NCBI RefSeq assembly: GCF_035944355.1
Contig: NZ_DASZBH010000004.1
Span: forward strand, 124,001 to 188,000
From: Frateuria_A sp035944355
GTDB lineage: Bacteria; Pseudomonadota; Gammaproteobacteria; Xanthomonadales; Rhodanobacteraceae
Length of the DNA stretch: 64,000 nt
Direction of reading: 5' to 3'
The notes beneath the pieces are model-generated. The model worked only from the letters and a program-made list of their open reading frames with translations, did no database searches and was not told the origin of the DNA. Positions 18,534-26,150 of the stretch are shown here, piece by piece. The stretch's first letter is position 1, and every line of letters begins with the position of its first letter. Position numbers and translations under genes: made by a program.

Positions 18534-20723
18534 ATGAGGACGCTGCCCGAGCGGTACATGAAGCCGACCGTAATGCTGGCCCTGGGTGTTGCCATTTATC
18601 TCCTGGCAAGCCTCTACTACTACGGCAGCGTCGTCGTATATGGACCGGATGCCGAAAACATCCTGGCACCGTTGTTCTATGACATCAGCCGCGCGATTCA
18701 CCAGCATGGCTTGCTGGCCGGCATGTACGACCCAGGACAGGTCGCGGGACTGTCGTTGTGGAACACGCCTTACTTCCATCCGCTGTACCCGTTCTACTTC
18801 AATTGGCTCGGCACGGATGCAGACATCTTTGACACGGTAGCTCGGCTTCGGGTCGTCAACTTTCTTCATTTAGCCATCTATGGCACGGGCTGCTATCTCC
18901 TGTGCTGTGGCATCGGCGTGCGGCGATGGCTGGCGCTAGCCATCGGCTTGTCTAGCCCGTGGCTGCCCGCCGTGCAGAGCATGCTGAACTGGCCGCAGAT
19001 ACTCGCGTCGTTCTCGTGGCTGCCGTGGGTACTGGCCTGCCAAGTCTGGTTGTACGGAGATCCAGGCAGACGCAGGCGTATCGTTGCGGTGCTGGGTCTG
19101 GCTGCTACGTTCTCTCTGCTGGTGTATGCGCAGCCTGCTCAGAATATGGTCCTGACCGTCGTTGGTTCGGCGGTCATGTGGGGCTTCATGGCCATCTCCA
19201 CGTGTCTTGGCGGCCAGCGCGATGAACGGGACGCCTTTGTTCGCGCGACGCTTGCCTTGGCAGTGGCTGGCGTGCTGGCTTTGCTGGTCTGCGGCGAATA
19301 CTTGCTTGCTGTAGTGAGCTTTCTTAGCAAAGCAGTGCGCTGGCTAGGCGACAAGGGCGTGCTCATCGGCAGCAAGCGTATGCCGATCGACGCGATGCGC
19401 GAATATGCGCTGAGAGTGCGGGACGCAGGTGCCCTGCTGGTCTACAGCAGCAAGCATACGGTGATTGTCGGCAATCTCTATGTCGGGGCGGCAGTAGCCC
19501 TGTGTGCGGCCCTGGGTTATTTCGCTGGCCGGCGTGATCGCATGATCGGTGCCCTTCTGGCTTCGGCGCTCGTCACCGCGCTATTTTGCTTCGGACTTTT
19601 CACGCCGCTGTTGTGGTGGATACCGGTTGCGAACAAAGTGCGCGAGGTGAATTGGTGGTCGTGCTACACGGCCACCGTGCTGTTTGCGCTGGGCAGCTAT
19701 GGCTTGCAGCAGTTGCTCGATGCGAGCGCAGCCGAAGTTTTTAGAGGGCGTTTTAGGAGGGCCTCGCTTTGGGGCCTGCTGATTGGGTTCGCGGCGGCGC
19801 TGTGGCTGATCCAGGCAATGCACGTAAAAATGGTGGTGATCAACGTACTATCGTTCTGCCTCAGTTTTACTCTGCTCGCAATTTGCCTGCTATTTCCGGC
19901 GCAGACCCGCAGATTCCATCCATTGGCGGCGGTAGCAGTTGTCTTCTTGGGCCTAGTCGTGCCAGTGCTTTCCTATGCGCGATTCCCGCCAAGTCAGTCG
20001 ATGCTGGTGGATGCGGAACATGTGCAAACCCGTGCGGAGGCGCTGAGGATTGCCGCGTACATCACGGATGGCGAGGACTATCGTTTCGCGGTAAGTCCGA
20101 ACATTGGAAACTACAAGAATTTCACCGTCACGCTGGCCAACCTCGGACTGCGCGGCATCGGTGGTGATATCAGTCCACAGGAATACGACAAATTCCGGCT
20201 GTTGTTCTTTCCGTCCCCTGCCGTCGCCAATCTATATGGCGTGAAATATCGGGTTGTTCCGGCCGTGCCACCCGTCGGTGGTGATATCAGAATCGACGAT
20301 AAGATTTCCTTGCGAGTGAACCAGCACGCACTACCACGCCTGTTCTTCGTGCAGGGAGGCGTGCAGGTGGTCAAGTCGCCGGTCGATGCGCTCATGGGCG
20401 CCCCCGCTGGCGGTATTGTGCGCGTCTATGTAGCGAAGGAAGACTTGCCATCGGGCTTTGAGCCGGGGGAATACCCGTCGGACCGTGCCACGCTCACGGT
20501 TCCTACTCTGTTGGAAGATGGCCCCGTGCGTGTGCACGCGATAGTAGAAACCCGAGGGAGTGGGTTGCTGGTATTGAACGAGGACATTGCCGGTCGTTGG
20601 CGGGCGACGATCGATGGCAAGCGGGTCAAATCGTTCCGCGTGAACGGATTTCAGACGGCCTTCGTCCTGAGCGGAGTGGGCCTGCACACGATCGAGATTA
20701 GCCGGCCCGGTCATGTGTTGTAG
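18534..20723 (+). CDS. Large polytopic membrane protein, YfhO/GT-C-like
   Basis: The 729-residue inner-membrane protein has about ten or more hydrophobic segments spread over residues 10-490, then a C-terminal soluble domain of about 230 residues. The end (GRWRATIDGKRVKSFRVNG, then a Gly-Leu-His-Thr segment) resembles the C-terminus of YfhO-family proteins, which are GT-C-like and linked to polyprenyl-dependent glycosylation. An acidic GPDAEN segment follows the first membrane helix, as in GT-C enzymes. GTG 18477 is in frame, but ATG 18534 has GGAG (18523-18526) at good spacing. In this operon it may add side sugars to the polymer on the periplasmic side. Family assignment is moderate. Confidence 0.65.
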   Translation: MRTLPERYMKPTVMLALGVAIYLLASLYYYGSVVVYGPDAENILAPLFYDISRAIHQHGLLAGMYDPGQVAGLSLWNTPYFHPLYPFYFNWLGTDADIFDTVARLRVVNFLHLAIYGTGCYLLCCGIGVRRWLALAIGLSSPWLPAVQSMLNWPQILASFSWLPWVLACQVWLYGDPGRRRRIVAVLGLAATFSLLVYAQPAQNMVLTVVGSAVMWGFMAISTCLGGQRDERDAFVRATLALAVAGVLALLVCGEYLLAVVSFLSKAVRWLGDKGVLIGSKRMPIDAMREYALRVRDAGALLVYSSKHTVIVGNLYVGAAVALCAALGYFAGRRDRMIGALLASALVTALFCFGLFTPLLWWIPVANKVREVNWWSCYTATVLFALGSYGLQQLLDASAAEVFRGRFRRASLWGLLIGFAAALWLIQAMHVKMVVINVLSFCLSFTLLAICLLFPAQTRRFHPLAAVAVVFLGLVVPVLSYARFPPSQSMLVDAEHVQTRAEALRIAAYITDGEDYRFAVSPNIGNYKNFTVTLANLGLRGIGGDISPQEYDKFRLLFFPSPAVANLYGVKYRVVPAVPPVGGDIRIDDKISLRVNQHALPRLFFVQGGVQVVKSPVDALMGAPAGGIVRVYVAKEDLPSGFEPGEYPSDRATLTVPTLLEDGPVRVHAIVETRGSGLLVLNEDIAGRWRATIDGKRVKSFRVNGFQTAFVLSGVGLHTIEISRPGHVL

Positions 20724-20796
20724 CTGGGTGAGCACAGCAGGCGGTTTTCGTCCATAGGGGTTCTGCCGGCAAGTCAATCAGGAGTCGGTTCGTATC

Positions 20797-22392
20797 ATGA
20801 ATATGAATGGACCCATGGGACCCGTGCGGCGAGGCAGTACGTCTGCATCGAGAATCGCGCTGGCAGTGACGTGGTCATTCGTCATCCTGTTGATGGTCAA
20901 CGCGCTGTGGTTCGTGCTGCGCGCGTCGAGTCCGGTCATCCAGGCGGACGCCTGGTACTACCTCGATGTATTTGTACGAAAAGCCATCGATGGCCGTCTT
21001 CAGATCACCGATTTCTTCGTCAAGCGCAGCGCAGACGACCATGCGCTGCCGCTATTCAAGCTGATCCTCCTGTTCGAATGGCGCTATTTCGATCTCGACT
21101 ATGTCGTGGAGGCCGTCTTTGGCGTGCTCGCGACTATCGCTTGCGCGCTGATCTTTTACGCGGTGCTGATGCGGCATTGGCCCCGGAACACGGGCAATGG
21201 TGTGCCCCTTCTGGCATGGATAGCGATCTGCGCATTGCTGTTCTCGCTCGGTAGTGTGGGCGTGTGGGTATGGCCACTGGTTGCACTGGAAAACATTACG
21301 ATCCTTGTGATCCTGTTCTTCATGCTGGCCGTATGGCACGCGCATCGCAGCCAGCATTATCTGCCGCTGGTTGTGGCTATCCTGGTATTGGGTATCAGCA
21401 GCGACGACAGCGCGATTATCGCTGTGATAGCCACGCTGATGAGCGTATTGCTAGCTCTACGGGCCGATCCGGAGCAGCGGGTTTTTTCTGCTTGGAGGAT
21501 CATCGCCATCGTAATTGGGTTCGAGGTACTGGTACGCATTGGTTACGCGCATATACCCGGGGCGCCGGTGGCGTCCGCGCATGCGTCCACTCCGCTTGTC
21601 AGTGTACTGGTCGAGAGATTCAAACAGGGCGGCTGGTGGCAGTGGATATTGTTGCCGCTGGTGCTGCCGGTCTATTACCAAAGTCCGTTGAAGACATCGC
21701 AGGCAGATGTTTGGTTTGCCGTCCAGGCGATCATGGGGGTGCTGCTGCTTGCGGCCCATGTGTTCTTCTGGAGGCGTGCTTTACGAGGTAGGTACAACCT
21801 GCCGGTATTCATGGCGGTCTGCATGATGCTTCTGTCATACGGCTGGCTGGCCGGCATTATCCTCTGGCGGGTCAGCGCATCTGGAAACGATTACCTGGAG
21901 CAACCACGCTATGTGATGCTTTATGCGGAGCAGCTGATCGCGTTGCTGCTGATGTGGGCGGGTTCGCAGGAGCTAGGTTTCGAAGCGGTGACTACCCGAC
22001 GCCGGCCGGTGATCTGGTGGCAAACCATGCGAACTTGGGGACCGGTCGTCGGCGCCCTGTTGCTGCTGTTGGCGCAAGTGCCACAGTCGATCCATGCGTG
22101 GCGCATGCCGAAATACGAATGGGCCTATTACGCCAAGCAAGCCGCCGAAATCGACGCGCTCGCCAGGGATCCGGTGCACACGAAGGACTGTGACTTGGTG
22201 AATCCCGTCTGTGGCGAATCGCCCAAGATCCGTCGTGAGTTGACGCAATTGCTGAGTGCGAACCGGTTGAATATCTACTCACCCAGGATGCGGCGATGGC
22301 ATTCGTATCTTCCGACGCCGACCCAGGTGCCTGCTGAGCCTGTATCGTCAGTCGACAAAGCCGGAAGCGATGGCAACGATCACGCTGATTGA
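20797..22392 (+). CDS. Polytopic membrane protein of unknown function
   Basis: The 531-residue protein has a first membrane helix at about 22-42, an acidic periplasmic-type loop (QADAWYYLDVF) and about nine further hydrophobic segments, ending in a hydrophilic tail of about 90 residues. The layout (acidic residues right after helix 1, many helices) resembles GT-C glycosyltransferases or O-antigen ligase/polymerase-like proteins, but I recognise no family. It starts at ATG 20797, 73 bp after the YfhO-like gene, with GGAG at 20781-20784 somewhat far upstream. It ends the intact plus-strand part of the O-antigen operon. Confidence 0.6.
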   Translation: MNMNGPMGPVRRGSTSASRIALAVTWSFVILLMVNALWFVLRASSPVIQADAWYYLDVFVRKAIDGRLQITDFFVKRSADDHALPLFKLILLFEWRYFDLDYVVEAVFGVLATIACALIFYAVLMRHWPRNTGNGVPLLAWIAICALLFSLGSVGVWVWPLVALENITILVILFFMLAVWHAHRSQHYLPLVVAILVLGISSDDSAIIAVIATLMSVLLALRADPEQRVFSAWRIIAIVIGFEVLVRIGYAHIPGAPVASAHASTPLVSVLVERFKQGGWWQWILLPLVLPVYYQSPLKTSQADVWFAVQAIMGVLLLAAHVFFWRRALRGRYNLPVFMAVCMMLLSYGWLAGIILWRVSASGNDYLEQPRYVMLYAEQLIALLLMWAGSQELGFEAVTTRRRPVIWWQTMRTWGPVVGALLLLLAQVPQSIHAWRMPKYEWAYYAKQAAEIDALARDPVHTKDCDLVNPVCGESPKIRRELTQLLSANRLNIYSPRMRRWHSYLPTPTQVPAEPVSSVDKAGSDGNDHAD

Positions 22393-22436
22393 ACGTGTAT
22401 GCAGCGGCCGGGCCGCACCAAGCCACAGGAACAACG

Positions 22437-22740
22437 ATTGATCCAATCGCGTACAACCTCTTCCAGGATCTTGTCGGTGCCACAGAGGCGCGTACATGGG
22501 TCTAGCGTTTCTGGCAGGTCAAGGCAGGTCAAGGCAGGTCAAGGCAGGTCAAGGCAGGCCAGAGAAAGTCATGGATATCGGCTGCGGTCCCGGCAGCATC
22601 GTGCATCTGCTTCCGATAGGCGTGAAGTATGTCGGCTTCGACACGCGAGCGCTGGCGAATTCGCCGGCGTTCGTGACCGTCACTCGCAGCGCCCGCAACT
22701 TTGCGCGGCATTTGTTAGACGCGAGCCTGACTGGTACTGC
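22437..22740 (+). pseudogene. Decayed SAM-methyltransferase fragment
   Basis: Frame from 22437 reads IDPIAYNLFQDLVGATEARTWV, which resembles the N-terminus of a small methyltransferase family, then hits TAG at 22503. In another frame, from about 22565, the text continues KVMDIGCGPG and VKYVGFD, the SAM-binding motif I and next strand. Between them lies a 10-bp tandem array (22513-22558) whose copy number shifts the frame. Two or five copies would join the frames; four are present. Similarity fades after about 22700, where the 3' end of the opposing methyltransferase gene begins. The gene is therefore interrupted by a stop, a frameshift and a 3' truncation. Confidence 0.7.
22513..22558 (+). 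repeat. 10-bp tandem repeat (GGCAGGTCAA), 4.6 copies
   Basis: Four exact copies (22513-22522, 22523-22532, 22533-22542, 22543-22552) and a six-base partial copy lie inside the methyltransferase remnant. The unit is not a multiple of three, so each slippage event changes the reading frame. Confidence 0.95.
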
Positions 22741-23434
22741 CGTGAACAACATATTGCGCGCCAAAGGGTATCCAGCCCATGGCCGGCTCGAGCGGACGTA
22801 AGAAACCGAGCAGATGCGGGAAGAACACGATGTAACGGCAGCGGACGCCTTCAAACTTTGCGTGCCGGACTAGACCGAGCAGTTCAGAGCGCGGTAGCAG
22901 GATCGCGTCTTCATCGAAAGGGCAGTCCCGTACGGTTTTCAGAGTCAGCGGATTGAGCATGTTGTGCTCGAAGACGAAAACGTGGCCACCGGGCTTCAAC
23001 ACCCGCCTGATTTCACTCATCCAGTGGGCACGTTCGACCGGCGGTATGTGGTGGAAAACACAAGCCGCCATGACGATGTCAAAGCTCGCGTCATCATGGG
23101 GGAGGCGGGCATTTTCGATGGTACGGAACGTCGCCTCGCGAGCATGGGATTCGCTGGCAAGCCTAATGCTCTCGCCCGACAGATCAGCGCCGTGCAGCGA
23201 CGCGGCAGGGAACGCTTTGCGCAAGTGAGCAATCGCATTGCCGACACCACAGCCAAAATCGAGTATTGAAAGCGACTTGACCCGCGCACCGTCCCCGAGC
23301 CAGGAGGCCATGTATCTCGCCTTGTAAGCCGCGAAAAACGCGGGATCCTCGCCGCTGGTCCGGATGCTGGCCCGATGGAGATCCGTGTAATTTTCGGCAT
23401 ACTGATCAAACTCGGGTTTCACTGACTTGTTCAT
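22715..23434 (-). CDS. Class I SAM-dependent methyltransferase
   Basis: The 239-residue methyltransferase has motif I SILDFGCGVGNAIAHL (about 55-70), an acidic strand-2 end (LHGADLS), the DDASFDIVMAACVFHHI segment and EIRRVLKPGGHVFVFEH (UbiE/BioC-like). The C-terminal PFGAQYVV stretch is common in sugar or lipid methyltransferases of this group. ATG 23434 gives the family start (MNKSVKPEFDQYAENY). A TTG at 23467, overlapping the gtrA-like stop, is an alternative. It is the last gene of the four-gene minus-strand cassette. The substrate is unknown; a glycan or lipid-linked sugar is likely from context. Confidence 0.8.
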   Translation of the reverse strand: MNKSVKPEFDQYAENYTDLHRASIRTSGEDPAFFAAYKARYMASWLGDGARVKSLSILDFGCGVGNAIAHLRKAFPAASLHGADLSGESIRLASESHAREATFRTIENARLPHDDASFDIVMAACVFHHIPPVERAHWMSEIRRVLKPGGHVFVFEHNMLNPLTLKTVRDCPFDEDAILLPRSELLGLVRHAKFEGVRCRYIVFFPHLLGFLRPLEPAMGWIPFGAQYVVHGSTSQARV

Positions 23435-23463
23435 GGCTATCTCGTCGGGCTCTGAAATAGTGC

Positions 23464-23889
23464 TCAATTAGTGCGAATGATGGTGCGCGATGCCAGGAAT
23501 GTCGCCGGTATGGTGAGTACGGCGACGGCGAGCGGAGCGTATCGCTGCGGCATGTGGGCTAGTTCGACCAAGATCTTGAGCAAGATCAGGCCGAGCAGGA
23601 ATTGCAGGAGGTACACCAGTGGATACCGCAATGCAGAGCGCCAGCGCATGGGCTGCCGGAACACGTAGAGCGTGCTGAATACATACGACACGACGATGCC
23701 CAGTACGTATGCGAAAGCGTATGCCACCTCGTAGCGGAACAAGTGCAGCAGAATTAAATAGCCGCCATAGCCAACGACCACATTCAGCACTCCCCCGATC
23801 AGGAAGCGCAGAACTTCACCAAACCAGGCGCGATTCAGGAAAGGGTGTCGGAGATGGGCCAAGATCATTCTCATCGATCGGTGGTGCAT
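23464..23889 (-). CDS. GtrA-like membrane protein
   Basis: The 141-residue protein has four predicted membrane helices. The first reads RFLIGGVLNVVVGYGGYLIL, and a conserved-type segment SYVFSTLYVFRQ follows helix 2. GtrA proteins are thought to flip polyprenyl-phosphate-linked glucose or similar sugars for O-antigen side-chain addition. ATG 23889 lies one base after the stop of the GtrB-like gene. Starts at 23874 and 23868 are also possible, and the frame is open to 23976 inside that gene. Its pairing with a GtrB-like transferase is the classic arrangement. Confidence 0.8.
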   Translation of the reverse strand: MHHRSMRMILAHLRHPFLNRAWFGEVLRFLIGGVLNVVVGYGGYLILLHLFRYEVAYAFAYVLGIVVSYVFSTLYVFRQPMRWRSALRYPLVYLLQFLLGLILLKILVELAHMPQRYAPLAVAVLTIPATFLASRTIIRTN

Positions 23890-23890
23890 T

Positions 23891-24907
23891 TCAGCGGATA
23901 ATTTTGGATGGAGTATCGGAAACGATGGAACCGAGGGGAGTCGTTTTCTGGCTTCGGGTTTCGCAATCCACGACATACACCGGGCGCCGGAACGTCGCGC
24001 CCATCAGCCGGCCTACATATTCACCGACCACGCCGAGTATCAGCAGCTGAATGCCGCAAGCGAACAGAACGACCGACATCAGCGATGCATAGCCCGGGTC
24101 GGTGATGCTGCCGCTCAACCTGCCGTAGATCACGTAGAGCAGATACAAAAAGCTGAGAACCGCCAACCCGGCGCCGCCGAATGTGGCGATGCGCAACGGC
24201 ATGTAGGAGAAGGTGATGAAGATGTTGGCCGCGTGCGAGAGCAGCTTGCGCATGGTGTAGGTGCTTTCGCCATGCTGCCGTTGTTCGTGCGGCACGTTGA
24301 CGCTGCGCGTCGACGAGGTCAACCAGGACAGCATGCCGTCGATGTAGGGGCGATTGAGGCCGAAACGGTCGAGTTGCTTGGCCAGCGGCGCGTGGATGGC
24401 GCGGAAAGAGCAGTAGTCCTCGTTGAGATCGGGGAAGGCGCGCTTGAGCAGGCGCCGCATCAGTTCCGAACTCAGATTGCGGTATGCGGCGTGGGTGCGC
24501 TTCTGGAATACGCCGTAGACCAGCGGATGATCATCGTCACCGGCCGCGAGCAGGGCAGGGATCGACTCGGGCGGATGCTCGAGATCGTCGTCCATCGTGA
24601 CGATCCACTCGCCGCGTGCGTGCGCAATGCCGCAGATGGTTGCGGCGTGTTGGCCGAAATTCCGGCCAAGACGCAAGCCGCGTACCCGCTGATGCTGCGC
24701 GGCAACTGCGCAGATCACGCCCCAGGCTTCGGTTTGGCCGCGGTCGTCGACCAGGATCACTTCGTGATTGAGGCCGGCAGCCTGCAGTGTCGCATCCAAG
24801 CGACGGCACAGCTCGGGCAGGGCGGCACTGCCGCCATACACTGGCACCACGATGGAGACATCTACTTCGGCCTCGGCGGCCATCAGGCTGGTGGAGCTAT
24901 GGTTCAT
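23891..24907 (-). CDS. GtrB/ArnC-like polyprenyl-phosphate glycosyltransferase
   Basis: The 338-residue family 2 transferase has a GT-A domain with SIVVPVYGG, VDDRG and the catalytic-type MDDDLEHPP. Two C-terminal membrane helices follow (about residues 240-262 and 280-305), as in GtrB, ArnC and DPM synthases. It would load a sugar from a nucleotide donor onto undecaprenyl phosphate at the cytoplasmic face, for GtrA to flip. ATG 24907 forms an ATGA overlap with the upstream SDR gene. The donor could be the product of that SDR enzyme, which is inference. Confidence 0.85.
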   Translation of the reverse strand: MNHSSTSLMAAEAEVDVSIVVPVYGGSAALPELCRRLDATLQAAGLNHEVILVDDRGQTEAWGVICAVAAQHQRVRGLRLGRNFGQHAATICGIAHARGEWIVTMDDDLEHPPESIPALLAAGDDDHPLVYGVFQKRTHAAYRNLSSELMRRLLKRAFPDLNEDYCSFRAIHAPLAKQLDRFGLNRPYIDGMLSWLTSSTRSVNVPHEQRQHGESTYTMRKLLSHAANIFITFSYMPLRIATFGGAGLAVLSFLYLLYVIYGRLSGSITDPGYASLMSVVLFACGIQLLILGVVGEYVGRLMGATFRRPVYVVDCETRSQKTTPLGSIVSDTPSKIIR

Positions 24908-25656
24908 GGCGCGGTCGTCCGTGTGATGCATGCCTTGGATGGCGGTGAATTGCCGATGTCGCTGCATTGGTCGGCGGCGTAGTACTTGTCGATGACGCGC
25001 TCGATGTAGCCTTCGCCAAGATCTATGCCGAGCTGTGGTGCCAGGCTTTCGATCATGCGGGTATCGATGATCATGGGTGCGCCTCGTTCGACATATGTGC
25101 AGTTGGCGGTTCGACCTAGCACGCGTTCGAATATCTCGACGATCCGGGGCATGGGCAGCGAGTGGATGGCGGCGATGGAAACGGCGGTGGCTTTGGGAGG
25201 TAGCTCCGTGACCAGCCAGGACCCGATCTCGACGATGTCGTCGATGTCGATGAGATTGCGCTCAGCGCGAGCCCATACCGTGAAGTGTTCGCCGGATACG
25301 ATATGGTTCCGGAGGAAATTGGTCAGGGTGCGCGGATTGCCGGTGTGGCCCACCACCTGCGGAAGGCGCAACACCAGACCGTGCGGAGCGGCAAGTACCA
25401 ATGACTCCATCGCGCGCTTGTGCAGCATGTAGGGGGTGAGTTCCGATTCGGGCGCGGTGGCGCCACAGCTACCGAAATAAACGAATCGCTTCACATCACC
25501 ATCCACCAACTCGCGCAGCAATGCCGCTTCGCGCGCAAACTCCTCAGGACGCGTCTCGAGAGAGTTGGAGACCCCGGAGGCAAATATAACGAAGCGGGGA
25601 TCTTCGGCGAAATGCGGCCCGAAGGCCTGCGCTAGTAGGCCTCTGCCAACGATCAT
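24904..25656 (-). CDS. NAD(P)-dependent sugar epimerase/dehydratase (extended SDR)
   Basis: The 250-residue protein has a short Rossmann start (MIVGRGLLAQAFG), an SDR serine region (VYFGSCGA) and the catalytic pair Tyr76-Lys80 in YMLHK, followed by LRLPQVVGHTGNPRTL. This suggests a small sugar-nucleotide reductase or epimerase. It is shorter than RmlB/GalE types, and the N-terminal nucleotide motif is abbreviated. ATG 25656 has GGAG at good spacing; the frame is open to 26052 without recognisable sequence. First gene of the minus-strand cassette. The substrate cannot be predicted. Confidence 0.72.
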   Translation of the reverse strand: MIVGRGLLAQAFGPHFAEDPRFVIFASGVSNSLETRPEEFAREAALLRELVDGDVKRFVYFGSCGATAPESELTPYMLHKRAMESLVLAAPHGLVLRLPQVVGHTGNPRTLTNFLRNHIVSGEHFTVWARAERNLIDIDDIVEIGSWLVTELPPKATAVSIAAIHSLPMPRIVEIFERVLGRTANCTYVERGAPMIIDTRMIESLAPQLGIDLGEGYIERVIDKYYAADQCSDIGNSPPSKACITRTTAP

Positions 25657-26150
25657 GGAGCGCGTCTCCGCAAGAAAGTGATATCGAGGAGGGGCCGCCC
25701 CGGCAGATGGCAAGAACTTGTGCGGCTGCCCTGGAGGTACTGAGACGCCGATTTGATCTGGTTCGACTGCATCATGTGTCTCGATTGATCCGTACGCCGA
25801 TATTCCAGCGTTTGGTAAGGGAGGCATGTTGGGTGCCGGATGCGGTGGCCTTGAGCGCTGTGCGTCTAGGAATGCTTGCCGGGCGTGCAGTTCGATGCAA
25901 CTCGGCCGCGATGGTCGGGCGGGGCAGGTCAGGTTCACCCGGAGGTTCAGCGCCCAGGATCGCAACCTTGCGTGACACGCCATTATAGAGGAGCTCTCGT
26001 ACGCTGTGCGGCGTGATTCGATGGGGCGCGGGAGCCGGCCTGTCGCATCCACCGGTTAGGGCGATCACTGCCGAAACGATAGCCTCGTGTACACCATGAC
26101 AGGCGGTCGACGTTTCCAGAGGGCGCGGAGTAACCCAGGACCGAGTCGAA
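25657..26150. other. Long divergent intergenic region in the O-antigen island
   Basis: This 494-bp stretch separates the minus-strand cassette from the sulfotransferase gene. It should hold two divergent promoters, but no strong sigma-70 boxes stand out. Open frames cross it on both strands without ribosome-binding sites or family motifs. It may be debris from a rearrangement, since most other gaps in the window are under 200 bp. Confidence 0.5.

Noticed and set aside
22513..22558. CRISPR-like array
   Set aside because: The repeats are 10 bp and directly abutting with no spacers, so this is a simple tandem repeat.
22399..22956. A 185-codon plus-strand frame through the methyltransferase remnant
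   Set aside because: It runs antisense into the intact methyltransferase gene, and its product is Arg/Ser-rich without domain sequence, a typical shadow frame.
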